DNA of 28,554 nucleotides from DATJHM01 sp035493895 (GTDB lineage: Bacteria > Chloroflexota > Ktedonobacteria > Ktedonobacterales > Ktedonobacteraceae). Below, in pieces: positions 7,731 to 16,197 of this stretch. How positions within the stretch are numbered: the first letter of the stretch is position 1; each line of letters begins with the position of its first letter. Location: contig DATJHM010000138.1 of NCBI GenBank assembly GCA_035493895.1, forward strand, positions 1 to 28,554, written 5' to 3'. The notes below the pieces were generated by a model. It made no database searches and was not told the origin of the DNA. It was given only the letters and a program-made list of their open reading frames with translations. The translations under genes were made by a program, and so were the position numbers.

Positions 7731-8115
7731 GGGAAATATTCCTTGCCTTTCAAAACGTGGTGAAGTGTTTCAATTTCTCTCTGTTCCATGGAGATAGGCC
7801 TCACTAGCCTCACGACCGCGGTAGAGCGCAGATAACACATCACCATTTACATCTATTTTGTTCAATAGCTGTTGCAGGCTCTTTCCCTCTGCTCATCATT
7901 ACAGTCGCTGCTAATCAGGATAAAATAAAGAAGATGCTTGTGTTATTCAGATCAACATTTTCGCAGTCTTCTTGATTTCTTCTATCAAGCCCCATTGTAG
8001 CTGTTTTGTCCACTTCTTTCAAGCTGTAAGAAACATGTCTTCCAAATTTCCTAAAGGGAGTGGCGAGAATATGGGATCCCAAATGTGCTATGTCTGCTTC
8101 TTTTTGCGAGTGTTA
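7731..8115. other. Intergenic region without a recognisable gene
   Basis: AT-leaning sequence between the divergent CoxG copy 2 and the rightward hypothetical gene. It contains a short inverted repeat (CTTGAT/ATCAAG near 7970-7990). The small frames here have no convincing binding site or family signal. Confidence 0.4.
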
Positions 8116-8148
8116 TGTTATACTGACTTTGTATGTGTCAACACATAC
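8116..8148 (+). promoter_or_regulatory. Extended -10 promoter with 18-bp operator-like palindrome
   Basis: TG at 8116-8117 plus TATACT at 8119-8124 forms an extended -10 box; no good -35 is visible. Seven bases later, at the expected start site, arms GTATGTGT (8131-8138) and ACACATAC (8141-8148) form a perfect inverted repeat around a 2-bp centre. The position suggests a repressor site. Confidence 0.55.
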
Positions 8149-8201
8149 CGGTTTCTATCTCACTAAAAAAACAATGTGTTGTACATTGGGGGTTGATAGT
8201 A

Positions 8202-9281
8202 ATGCATGAAAAATATGAAGAGCAAAAGGGCTGGCTGTCTCGTATTGAACGCGAGCGCCGCAACCTTTCAGCCTCAGTAGAGGCCGCTCTTTTTGATCGC
8301 AAGTCACAAAGGCATTCAGGGCGGAGTGAGTCTCATGGGCAGACCGGTTTTTCTGAGACTACAGGGGGTACAGCACTGATTCCACCACGTTTGAGTCTAC
8401 AGTCCCGCGTCCTCTCGGCAGTTCATCCAGGAGGATTTGTCGAATCTGCGACCAATACGCATCAGGCGATCAGCGCGGATACGGCGGCTGGTATGCAGCG
8501 TCCTTTCACAGATGAACAACGTGTGCAACAGATGGCCAATCTTGCGCAGACGCTTACGAGCGGTTTTGCGTATTACGGCTACGATCCCACGCTGGCGACA
8601 ACGCATCCTATGCCGCCTGTGCCCGGCGCGGTGCGGAGTTCTTCTCCTGCGACGAAATCATCGTACCGGCCTCTCCCAAATCTTGAGGTTCCATCGCTCA
8701 GTGGTTATGGCACCGTGCCTGCGCCCTTTCCTACCATTGCGCCATCTCGCCTACCACCATCTCAGGTGACAGCGCGACAACGCCTTGCCGGACGCTCGAC
8801 CAGGGTTCGCCTGGAGGTTCCATCCAGTGAGCAGATCGCGACCAGGTTTCTTGATCACCGGCTTGAGCCCCTGGGCAATGAACGCAGGGACGCCGGTCTC
8901 CAGAACCGCGAACTGGCACAGGAAACGCCGTCGCTGACCAGCGCCCATCTGCCAGCGTTGGATCTCTTTCATAAGGGCCTCACCGGTACGACAAGTGCGC
9001 GTATGCCAGTCATTGATATTGTCAAGGGACAGCTTGAGGCCAGCCGTCGAGGTCTGAGTGGGACTGGCACCTTCGAAAGTGGGCAGTGTGATCTGATTGT
9101 GACCAATAAGCATGTGACGGCCACCAGCGTGATCCAGGTGATGCTCACGGGCAATCCTGGTCCGGTGGTTGTGCACTACATTTCGTTGCAGCCACGCATC
9201 GGCTTTACCGTGCACCTGACCGCCCCGACCAACGCACGCACGCCATTTAACTACGTCATTCTCCCCGGCGAGCAACCATAG
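8202..9281 (+). CDS. Unrecognised protein with disordered N-part and tail-fibre-like C-terminal domain
   Basis: This protein has 359 residues. The first 35 residues are charged and helical-looking (MHEKYEEQKG, IERERRNL). Residues about 40-270 are low in hydrophobics and rich in Pro, Ser, Arg and Gln with no obvious domain. The last 75 or so residues run GTGTFESGQ, TNKHVTATSVIQVMLTGNPG, then IGFTVHL and PFNYVIL. This follows the pattern of a beta-sandwich found at the C-terminus of many phage tail-fibre and surface proteins (GTGT, VT-S-I-LT, FT, F-W/Y-V). There is no signal peptide. ATG 8202 is chosen because GGGGG lies 9 nt upstream; a longer TTG/ATG start at 8133 would overlap the palindrome. 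The function is unknown; no phage genes are adjacent. Confidence 0.75.
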   Translation: MHEKYEEQKGWLSRIERERRNLSASVEAALFDRKSQRHSGRSESHGQTGFSETTGGTALIPPRLSLQSRVLSAVHPGGFVESATNTHQAISADTAAGMQRPFTDEQRVQQMANLAQTLTSGFAYYGYDPTLATTHPMPPVPGAVRSSSPATKSSYRPLPNLEVPSLSGYGTVPAPFPTIAPSRLPPSQVTARQRLAGRSTRVRLEVPSSEQIATRFLDHRLEPLGNERRDAGLQNRELAQETPSLTSAHLPALDLFHKGLTGTTSARMPVIDIVKGQLEASRRGLSGTGTFESGQCDLIVTNKHVTATSVIQVMLTGNPGPVVVHYISLQPRIGFTVHLTAPTNARTPFNYVILPGEQP

Positions 9282-9292
9282 TATCCCATGGT

Positions 9293-9336
9293 GCAGGGAC
9301 ACGGTGAGCATACGAGCATGTGCGGCCGTTCCCTGC
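9293..9336. terminator. Hairpin between convergent genes
   Basis: Arms 9293-9304 and 9326-9336 pair over 11 bp with one bulged base. It lies between the ends of the hypothetical gene (9281) and the HD gene (9344). There is no T run, so factor-independent termination is uncertain. Confidence 0.4.
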
Positions 9337-9343
9337 TCGCCTG

Positions 9344-10027
9344 CTATAACGCCCCGGCAACCTCCTGCTTTATTCTCTTGAAGAACTGATCCATATAATC
9401 GTAGCGTTCTTGCGCCAGAAGCTTCCCGGTCGCGGTGGTCATACGGTCCGGCATATTGCCAAAGAGCAGTTGGAATTCGATGGCAGGCGAATAGTCAGAA
9501 CGACGGCGCAACTGGCGTATGGTGAGAGGATCGACGGGCTCGCGAATCTCTTCCGGGAGGGTGGAATAGAGCTTCTGATTGTAGCGACCGGTGATACAGT
9601 AGAGTCGAGCTACGCCCAGCGCCCCCAGACAATCCAGCTTATCAGCATCAAAAAGGATACGTCCCTCCAGGCTGGCTGGTGCGCCATTGCCCGTCTGGCG
9701 ATGATCGCGAATGGCCTCCTGGACCGCAGGCAGCGCCTCTTGCGGGAAACGCGTACCGCTCAGGAGTTCGGCGGCAATCTCCGCACCAATCAGGGCATGA
9801 TCGCCGCCGAAGCGTCTTTCACGTTCCTGGCCCAGATCATGAAAAGCGACTGCCGCCCAGATGGTTGGCAGATCGCCCCCCTCGCGGGCCTGAAGGGTCT
9901 CAGCCAGCGCAATCACACGTTGGATATGCGCAAAGTCGTGCGAGGCGTCTTCGCAGCCCTCACGCTCCATAAAGTCCTCCGCCAGCGCAAGCAGCCAGCT
10001 ACGTAGCTCTCTGATCTCCACTGTCAT
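9344..10027 (-). CDS. HD-domain phosphohydrolase (YedJ/YpgQ-like)
   Basis: This 227-residue HD-superfamily protein has metal ligands in the expected order: His34 (SHDFAHIQRV), the His63-Asp64 doublet (AVAFHDLGQ), His109 (AIRDHR) and the DADKLD motif near residues 127-132. DADKLD is typical of the YedJ/YpgQ-like subgroup. Members hydrolyse phosphate esters or nucleotide pyrophosphates with a divalent metal; the substrate here is not known. The ATG at 10025-10027 lies inside the end of the histidine kinase gene, a 29-nt overlap, behind GGAAGAAAGAG, so the two are co-transcribed and probably translationally coupled. This pairing may link a sensor to a nucleotide-cleaving enzyme, but that is only contextual. 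Confidence 0.88.
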   Translation of the reverse strand: MTVEIRELRSWLLALAEDFMEREGCEDASHDFAHIQRVIALAETLQAREGGDLPTIWAAVAFHDLGQERERRFGGDHALIGAEIAAELLSGTRFPQEALPAVQEAIRDHRQTGNGAPASLEGRILFDADKLDCLGALGVARLYCITGRYNQKLYSTLPEEIREPVDPLTIRQLRRRSDYSPAIEFQLLFGNMPDRMTTATGKLLAQERYDYMDQFFKRIKQEVAGAL

Positions 10028-12923
10028 CTCTTTCTTCCAGTAGTGGTAATGTCACGATAAAACAACTGCCCTCACCCTCAACCCCTTTGCTCTCTACCCG
10101 AATTGTGCCACCATGCAAGTGGAGAAACTCCGCTACAACATAGAGACCAAGGCCAACACCGCGCGCAGCCGGTCCTGCCGAATGGATATTGGAGGCGCGA
10201 TAGAAGCTTTCGAAGAGGCGGGCCTGAGCATCTTGCGGCACCCCGATCCCCTTATCTTGAATGCGTATCTCTGCCTCACGCCCGCCCGTCTTGCTCTGAC
10301 GCTGGCTGAGTAGCACCGAGATAGGGCCGCCATGAGGGCTATATTTTATCGCATTTTGCAGTAGATTCGCAAAAATTTGCAACAGGCGCGCCGGATCACC
10401 GTGGATAGGATAGGGACGCTTTGGACGTATACTTTTGAAGGAGAGATGGTGCTTTTCGGTGGTGGACGCCTGCTGAGCGACGGCCTGCTGGACGATCTCT
10501 TCCAATCTGACCCGCTCTTTCTGGAGCACGATCTGCCCACGATTGAGCTGTGTAACCTCTAAAAAGGTGTTGACAATGTTAGTGAGTTGATGCGTCTGGC
10601 TTTCAATAGTGTCGATGCTGTCACGCAAGCGGGTCGGCCACTCTTCCACGGGGACGCGTTTTAAGGCCCGCGCCATCATTTGACTATGGGCAAGGATTAC
10701 CGTGAGCGGCGTACGAAACTCGTGAGCGGTCAGGGCGAGAAACTCATCCTTGAGGGCATTTGAGGCGCGCATGGCGGCTTCATGAGTACGAGCTTGCTCG
10801 GCCTCCTGTTGCCAGTGCACCTGCTCGATGGCCAGTCCGGTAAACTGGGCAATACCCTCGATCACCGCAACATCCCAGAGGCTAAAATCGCGTTTTGCGC
10901 CAGCCTGCTGACTGGCCTGGGGCAACCGCTCAAGAAGCATCACACCCAGCAGGTTCTCATGATGTGTGATTGGGGCGGCGATCAAGAAGGGCTGCTCGCC
11001 CTCGCCTTTTTCGCTTCGACCATTCGCCTTTTCCGCTGATAGCAGGACCGCATGACCCTGTTTGAGCTGAGCATAGACGGCATCCTGGGAAGAAGGGGAC
11101 AGCCAGCGCTGCATGGTCAGCCACGCCTGTTCTTCTTCCTCTGTCGTGCCAATGGAGATCAGCGGGACGAATTCCTGCTGGCTCTTGTCATAGTACCTGA
11201 CGACCCCGCGCTGGCAGTTGAGAATATTCATCGTAATCGCTAATGCGCGGCGGAAAATATCCTTGATTTCGGTGAGACCTGAGACGACCTCGGCGGCATG
11301 GAGCATCGTATCAAGGGCGCGCCGAATGCGCTGCTCTGCCTGGACCTGTTCTGTGACATCGCGAAATGCACTGACGATGCCGATCTGTTGCGTATTCGCA
11401 TTGAAAAGCGGCACAATATTGAGTTCGAGGATGCATTCAGTGCCGTCGGTGCGTCTGGTCAGAACCTGCTCGCCCCGAATGCGCTCGCCACGGAGAGCGC
11501 GGGCCAGGGGCATCTCTTCAGGGGCCAGCCGTCGCCGTTTTAAGGTATAGATGGCCTGCCGGGTAAAGAGATCTGGGAGCAATTCTGGCGGATTCTGCCC
11601 GGTTGGGGGAATGCCCTGCGTTGCCAGGATCTGTCCGGCGCTATTGTTGCGTAAGAGCACATGTCCCTGCATATCCTGGACAGTAATGCCCTCATTCATG
11701 GCATTAAACACTGCATCCAGCGTATTTGCACGTTCCATTGCAAGCGAGGCGATCTGGCGTGTAGCAGTGAGGATATGATCGCGTTCGATAGCCATTGCGC
11801 ATTGGGTCGCAATGTCCTGAGCGAACGTATATTGTTCCGGTCCCGGTTCGGCCAGATTGCGTTGATAATTGATCAGGGCAAATCCTGCGCTGGTCCGCGT
11901 CGCGAAGGGAGATTGTCTGGGGATGTCCGGCGTGCCGTTGCTATGGGTACTGACAATCAGGGGCACGATCAGGACATTTGCTAATCCCAGTTGCTGGAAC
12001 CAGCGTCCCTCATCGCCGCTGAGTTGCTCCTGATAGACAAAGATAGGCTGTCCCTGTTGTGCGGAGGCCTGACAATTGGGCAATGCTGCCAGGTTCGGGA
12101 TGCTCAGGGGGGCATCTGAGGCAATCGATGGCAGGCCCAGTGTCTTGACGATTTTGAGCTGGTCGTCGGTCGAAAGAGTCATTGCCATACCGGTAACTTC
12201 CAGGCCGCTCACCAGATGTCGGGTTGCCAGCCCACAAACAGTCATGACATCTTCTCCGGCATTGACTGCCAGCGCGACCTGATGCAGGGCCTGTACGCGG
12301 GCCGCCAATCGTTCGGCGTGTCTGCGCTCGCTTTCTGTCTGCTGATAGAGGCGAGCATTATCAATGGCAACGGCGGCCTGTTGTCCTATCGCACGGGCAA
12401 GTTGCTGCTGTTCGATGCTAAACGTCCATTCCTTGCCTGGAACGTCCAGCGACATCATACCCACAGTGCGACCCTCGCGGATAAGCGCGATCAGCAGCAC
12501 CGAGCGTACCAGGAAGGTCTGGGCGATGGCTTGCATGACCTGACTTTCGGCTTTCTGGAGATCTTCCAGGTAGAGCATCCCCTGCGTTGCCAGAAGTTGC
12601 TGGATGATAGGATCGGCCAGAGGAAACGAGTTGCGGCGCCAGATCCGATCGGCCAGCTGGATATCCCTCCCCTGGAGATGAGGAGAGGAGACGTGATAGG
12701 CCGAAGGGTGAAAACACGGTTTTTCCTCGCCAAGGAGCCAGACTGCACAACGTTCAACATCACAGGCTTCGGTCGTACGACGTACCAGCACATGCAGGAT
12801 ACGTGTCAGATCAAGAGAGGAGGCTAAGAGTTCTGCCAGTTCGCGTAGCAGTTCACTGCCTCGTAACGCGTTCAATAAGCGCAGGTGTTCATACTCAGTA
12901 ATTGATGTGCTCTCGCTCGACAT
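9999..12923 (-). CDS. Soluble multi-GAF/PAS hybrid-sensor histidine kinase
   Basis: This 974-residue sensor kinase has no membrane segment. Domain order by residue: GAF about 25-193 (ending AAVAIDNARLY), a second GAF about 210-390 (ending CAMAIERDHIL), PAS/PAC about 400-530 (ending SAFRDVTEQVQAEQ), a third GAF about 545-715, HisKA with the H-box LTAHEFRTPL and phospho-acceptor His734, then HATPase_c. The HATPase shows the N-box LLQNAIKYSP, G1 DKGIGVP, the F-box and G2 GVGLGLYVV. It should autophosphorylate in response to small ligands or redox and light cues in the cytoplasm. No receiver domain is fused and no response regulator lies nearby, so it is an orphan kinase. ATG 12923 follows GAGAGG with 8-nt spacing. 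It shares an operon with the HD gene downstream. Confidence 0.95.
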   Translation of the reverse strand: MSSESTSITEYEHLRLLNALRGSELLRELAELLASSLDLTRILHVLVRRTTEACDVERCAVWLLGEEKPCFHPSAYHVSSPHLQGRDIQLADRIWRRNSFPLADPIIQQLLATQGMLYLEDLQKAESQVMQAIAQTFLVRSVLLIALIREGRTVGMMSLDVPGKEWTFSIEQQQLARAIGQQAAVAIDNARLYQQTESERRHAERLAARVQALHQVALAVNAGEDVMTVCGLATRHLVSGLEVTGMAMTLSTDDQLKIVKTLGLPSIASDAPLSIPNLAALPNCQASAQQGQPIFVYQEQLSGDEGRWFQQLGLANVLIVPLIVSTHSNGTPDIPRQSPFATRTSAGFALINYQRNLAEPGPEQYTFAQDIATQCAMAIERDHILTATRQIASLAMERANTLDAVFNAMNEGITVQDMQGHVLLRNNSAGQILATQGIPPTGQNPPELLPDLFTRQAIYTLKRRRLAPEEMPLARALRGERIRGEQVLTRRTDGTECILELNIVPLFNANTQQIGIVSAFRDVTEQVQAEQRIRRALDTMLHAAEVVSGLTEIKDIFRRALAITMNILNCQRGVVRYYDKSQQEFVPLISIGTTEEEEQAWLTMQRWLSPSSQDAVYAQLKQGHAVLLSAEKANGRSEKGEGEQPFLIAAPITHHENLLGVMLLERLPQASQQAGAKRDFSLWDVAVIEGIAQFTGLAIEQVHWQQEAEQARTHEAAMRASNALKDEFLALTAHEFRTPLTVILAHSQMMARALKRVPVEEWPTRLRDSIDTIESQTHQLTNIVNTFLEVTQLNRGQIVLQKERVRLEEIVQQAVAQQASTTEKHHLSFKSIRPKRPYPIHGDPARLLQIFANLLQNAIKYSPHGGPISVLLSQRQSKTGGREAEIRIQDKGIGVPQDAQARLFESFYRASNIHSAGPAARGVGLGLYVVAEFLHLHGGTIRVESKGVEGEGSCFIVTLPLLEERDDSGDQRAT

Positions 12924-13087
12924 ACGCTGGACCTCTCTGGGAACAAATTGTGGTCCTTACTTCGTGCAGATGCGCTGAATGCAAGGCATAGAGATACCAA
13001 CCATTCAACTATATGAGCTTGCTTAACCGACTGACTGCTTCCGTTCTGCTTTAGGAGGTGCTATTGAGTAAAAGTGTAACAGATGAG

Positions 13088-13104
13088 TCTTGACTACGTC
13101 AAGA
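13088..13104. promoter_or_regulatory. Operator-like palindrome TCTTGAC-N3-GTCAAGA
   Basis: Perfect 7-bp arms around TAC. Read leftward, the right arm supplies a TTGACG -35-like element for the kinase operon, with a poor -10 (TTACAC) 17 nt further on. This would fit a regulator binding over a promoter. Confidence 0.5.
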
Positions 13105-13159
13105 AAGAAGACGTCAGTTCCACTCATTTGCGACGCACACATACAGGCTTGTAGTCTCA

Positions 13160-13168
13160 TGGTATAAT
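13160..13168 (+). promoter_or_regulatory. Extended -10 of the ASKHA-like gene
   Basis: TGG directly followed by a perfect TATAAT (13163-13168). No good -35 is seen at 16-18 nt. The predicted leader is about 65 nt. Confidence 0.55.
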
Positions 13169-13239
13169 AACCCCGGCTTGCGCATATTTGCCGATATGTC
13201 GATGCCGAAAGATATTCTGCAAAAAGCTGGTGAATTACG

Positions 13240-14094
13240 ATGCCTGATATCAGTATTGGAATTGATTATTCTAGAATTGATTGGAAGATTTGTCTCATTG
13301 AAGATGGACAAACGATGGATTATCTCTCTTTCCCCGATCAAGAGAGTGTTGTACGCTGGCTTGCACACACCTGCGCGCTCTATCCCGAACCGGCGATTGG
13401 TTTCTCCTCACATCTGGCTTGCCGCTTTGGTCCCGCGTCTGCGCGTCTGTATGACCCCGATATATTGCAGGATGCAGGCAACCATGCGCTGCTAGATTTT
13501 CTTGATGCGTTCGCAACGTTTAGCCAGCAGAGCTATTGCCTGCCCTCGATCAGCCGTCTGCCAAGTATTCCCGCACACCGTCTTGCCCTGCATCCAACGA
13601 TGGGAGCGCCCAATGTCCTGTGCTCGATTGCGACCCTGTTGCATCGAATGCGTCAGAGTGAGGCGACCTGGGAGGAGATGCGCTTTCTCTGCCTGGAGAT
13701 CGGCCCCTGGAGCAGCACGATCAGCGTCGTACAGGATGGCCTGATTATTGATGCGCTGGGGACCAGTCCGATTGTACAGAAGCTGCACATGCCTGATATC
13801 CGTATGGAGGCCTTCAGGGAAGAATTGACGCAACATCTGGCCGGTTTGATGGCGGTCCATCATTTTGCAGATATTGTGATCTCCCAGCAAGCGGACTCTG
13901 CTGACGCGGCGGCCTGTAAAGAGGAAGTGATTCAGCGCATGGGCGATCTCTATCAGTTCTATCTCTATCCGCAGAGCGAAACAAAGTTTGCCGGATTTGA
14001 ATCTGCCTTCGGTGCCGCGCTACTGGTCGCCGGTTTTTCGCAGCCGGGGCCGATGGCAGAACTGGCGACACGTTTACTTGCCGTGGTGCCGTAG
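13240..14094 (+). CDS. Unrecognised ASKHA-fold-like protein
   Basis: This 284-residue soluble protein has no certain family. Three segments resemble the sugar kinase/Hsp70/actin (ASKHA) nucleotide-binding fold. These are an N-terminal strand-turn-strand with an early acid (ISIGIDYSRIDWKICLIEDG), a phosphate-2-like LEIGPWSSTISVVQDGLIID near residue 150, and a C-terminal ESAFGAALLVAGF like the adenosine motif. DUF1464-like predicted kinases are one candidate, but the match is by eye only. The classic DxG phosphate-1 loop is imperfect (DYS), so catalytic activity is doubtful. The start at 13240 has GGTGA upstream. Its 3' end overlaps the convergent YihY gene by 21 nt. Confidence 0.6.
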   Translation: MPDISIGIDYSRIDWKICLIEDGQTMDYLSFPDQESVVRWLAHTCALYPEPAIGFSSHLACRFGPASARLYDPDILQDAGNHALLDFLDAFATFSQQSYCLPSISRLPSIPAHRLALHPTMGAPNVLCSIATLLHRMRQSEATWEEMRFLCLEIGPWSSTISVVQDGLIIDALGTSPIVQKLHMPDIRMEAFREELTQHLAGLMAVHHFADIVISQQADSADAAACKEEVIQRMGDLYQFYLYPQSETKFAGFESAFGAALLVAGFSQPGPMAELATRLLAVVP

Positions 14095-15330
14095 GCGAAA
14101 GAATTCGATCGCGACCGTTAAAGCTGAACCAAAGAGCACGCTTACTGCCGCCATGCCTCGTGAATGATCCTTGTGAGCGGATGCAGTCTGCCGCGGTCCT
14201 TCGTTCTGAGGGAGAGTATTCGTGTTGGGAAGATTTTCCTGCTGATGTTCTTGCAGAGCAGCAGCCAGGCCCTCAGTGACGTGCCTGTGATCCTTCTGGT
14301 TGGTTGGCTTCGGATCAACATGATGTTCTGCTTCACCATCGGGAAGGTCCTTGTTCAACTTGCCCGCCATAGTACTCACAAACGTGATCAGATCATTGGG
14401 AAGGGGCTGGATGTGCTCAAAGAAGAACGCATTCACCTCCGAGCCCAGGAGCAGAATCACGGCAAAGTAATAGAGGAACAGGATAATGATCACGGCCAGC
14501 CCAATAACGCCAGAGTACCCCTTCAGGAAATTTGTGGTATAGAACGGGAACAGTTGTAGGAAGAGCAGCAGCAAAATTGACGCTGCCAGTGCGCCCGGCC
14601 AGCTTGTACGCCATCTTATTTTCTGATTGGGCACGACAAAGTAAATTGTCTCGAATAAGATAAAGCTGGCAATAAGGCTACTGGCGAGGCCTACCAGATA
14701 GGTCACAACGAAACTATTGGTAAAGGCGACAAAAAAGGGCAGCAATTTGAGCTGAGGCTGGTTATTGAGAAACGAGAGAATAAAGGCTGGCGTCGTCGAA
14801 GCGAGGAACATAATGGGGATGAGCACAATGAAGAGCAGCAACATCAGGAAAGCCATCACGTTCTGCCTGATCAGGGTACGCGGGCGCACGCGATAGATAA
14901 GATCCAGGCATCCCTCAAGCGTAATAAACAGCCGTGAGCCGCCAAACAGGGCCAGAAGAATAGCAATAACCACCAGTATACCAGCATCCTTCTGGATCTG
15001 GCTCGTCGCCCCTGACAGAAATGATCTGATTGCGTCCTGTGAGTTTACAGGAAAGAGCAGCGGCACCTGCTGGAGCAAATTTCGTTCTAGCGGATTATTG
15101 TGACCACCGAGGATGAGGCCGAGGATGCCAAAAAGCGCGATGGCAATAGGCAGGATGGCAGTAAGCAAGTTATATGCCAGCAAACCAGAAAAGTTCATGA
15201 TCCAGTCATTGTTAAATTTGGTAATAAAGGCCTGTAGTGGTTTGGTTTTGTGATTGACGTTTCCCAAAAAGGTCCCGGCTGCATTGCCATTATTGCTGAT
15301 TTGTTGCTGTGAGGTTGCTTGCGTTGCCAT
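14074..15330 (-). CDS. YihY/BrkB-family inner membrane protein
   Basis: This is about 418 residues with multiple hydrophobic helices. The family core spans residues about 35-310: a conserved first helix with NFSGLLAYNLLTAILPIAIALFGI-like character, LLALFGGSRLFITLEGCLDLIYRVRPR, and IRWRTSWPGALAASILLL near residue 250. This is the BrkB/YihY signature (often misnamed ribonuclease BN). A long hydrophilic His/Gln/Asn-rich segment follows (about 325-395), then one more hydrophobic stretch and the tail RLRHHGK. The transport or envelope function of the family is unsettled. ATG 15330 is preferred because GAAGAG lies 6 nt upstream and an extended frame to 15375 adds an uncharacteristic leader. The extra soluble tail plus last helix is longer than the basic family core. 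Confidence 0.88.
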   Translation of the reverse strand: MATQATSQQQISNNGNAAGTFLGNVNHKTKPLQAFITKFNNDWIMNFSGLLAYNLLTAILPIAIALFGILGLILGGHNNPLERNLLQQVPLLFPVNSQDAIRSFLSGATSQIQKDAGILVVIAILLALFGGSRLFITLEGCLDLIYRVRPRTLIRQNVMAFLMLLLFIVLIPIMFLASTTPAFILSFLNNQPQLKLLPFFVAFTNSFVVTYLVGLASSLIASFILFETIYFVVPNQKIRWRTSWPGALAASILLLLFLQLFPFYTTNFLKGYSGVIGLAVIIILFLYYFAVILLLGSEVNAFFFEHIQPLPNDLITFVSTMAGKLNKDLPDGEAEHHVDPKPTNQKDHRHVTEGLAAALQEHQQENLPNTNTLPQNEGPRQTASAHKDHSRGMAAVSVLFGSALTVAIEFFRLRHHGK

Positions 15331-15677
15331 GATACTCTTCACGCCTCCCTTGACCCCGGTCAGGTTCTGTTTCACGCTCTTTTGTGTGCTCTGGTCGTCT
15401 GAACATCCCTACGCCTTTTTTTGCCTTCCGTGCCTGCTGATCTCTAGAATAGAAGAAGTTACCCGCAACATCTCCTTTGTGTGGATTACGGATCAGGACA
15501 TACGTGAGTTTCATTGGTATTTTCTGGCGAAGAAAGGTGCCCGTCTTTAAGATCGCCATAGAGCGAGATGGCCGGTGGGGCACGCGGACCGGCATGAAGC
15601 GCGGTCCCTACCTGTTCTGTTTCTTCGAGAGAAAATATCGGCCTCTTTTTTTTGTGGCATGCAGTAAGAATTTCTTC

Positions 15678-15903
15678 AAAAAAGCTACATCTCCTACACG
15701 AATACGGATGTGATGGGGATCCTGGCCCTACATTAATGCTATACTGCCTACATACCAGGGCTACACTGTCCTATACATCAAGTTGCATGGGGTGATCGCG
15801 GGTGAGAGGCATTGCTGATCCTTTTTGTGACGCGCTACAAGATTTTTTCTAAAAAAGCTACACTCCTACACAAATGCCGATGTGATCGGGATCCTGGCCC
15901 TAC
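15678..15903. repeat. Pair of diverged ~54-bp direct repeats
   Basis: Copy 15678-15731 and copy 15851-15903 share AAAAAAGCTACA, CTCCTACAC, GATGTGAT and GGGATCCTGGCCCTAC. They differ by a 1-nt indel and a handful of substitutions. Between and after them are shorter relatives of the GCTACA-CCTACA core (15738-15752, 15760-15776, 15911-15916). Confidence 0.75.
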
Positions 15904-15972
15904 CACGAGTGCTACATTTTCCCGTTGCTACCGGAAATCGCCTGCGGAGCGAGCGGTGTCGTAAGAGTTCCC

Positions 15973-16001
15973 GGACGCCATTCCGTGCCTCCATGGCGTC
16001 C
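15973..16001. repeat. GC-rich 9-bp hairpin
   Basis: GGACGCCAT (15973-15981) and ATGGCGTCC (15993-16001) pair perfectly around an 11-nt loop. Only CTACTTTTA follows, so it is a weak terminator candidate. Confidence 0.45.
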
Positions 16002-16197
16002 CTACTTTTACGCGATTTGCATAGTTTTACGCGAGTGTTGTTCTCGTTGATGAAGATGTTGCTCCAAATTGCGCTCTTGTTTCATACTATCGACAGGGGA
16101 TTTTTTTTCTGAAGGGTTGAAAAGCAACAGAAACGCAATGCGGCCAAAAACGTATATAGTTATATCTATACAATTCCTTTAATTGAGGCTGAGACAG

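Larger units (their letters stand above)
12924..13239. other. Divergent intergenic region with palindrome and promoters
   Basis: Between the leftward kinase and the rightward ASKHA-like gene lie a 17-bp palindrome (13088-13104) and an extended -10 for the rightward gene. A possible leftward -35 (TTGACG) lies within the palindrome. No coding sequence is evident. Confidence 0.45.
15331..16197. other. Long non-coding region with degenerate repeats
   Basis: No convincing gene in 867 bp. It contains a diverged 54-bp direct repeat (15678-15903), further GCTACA/CTACAC-type motifs at 15738, 15760 and 15911, and a 9-bp GC-rich hairpin at 15973-16001. AT-rich stretches lie near the start of the J-domain gene. 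Confidence 0.5.

Noticed and set aside
7972..8166. Small rightward frame of 64 codons
   Set aside because: It runs through the promoter and palindrome of the next gene, has atypical composition and no binding site.
15678..15903. Direct repeats as a CRISPR array
   Set aside because: Only two long copies, imperfect, with a 119-bp gap and no cas genes; spacing is irregular.
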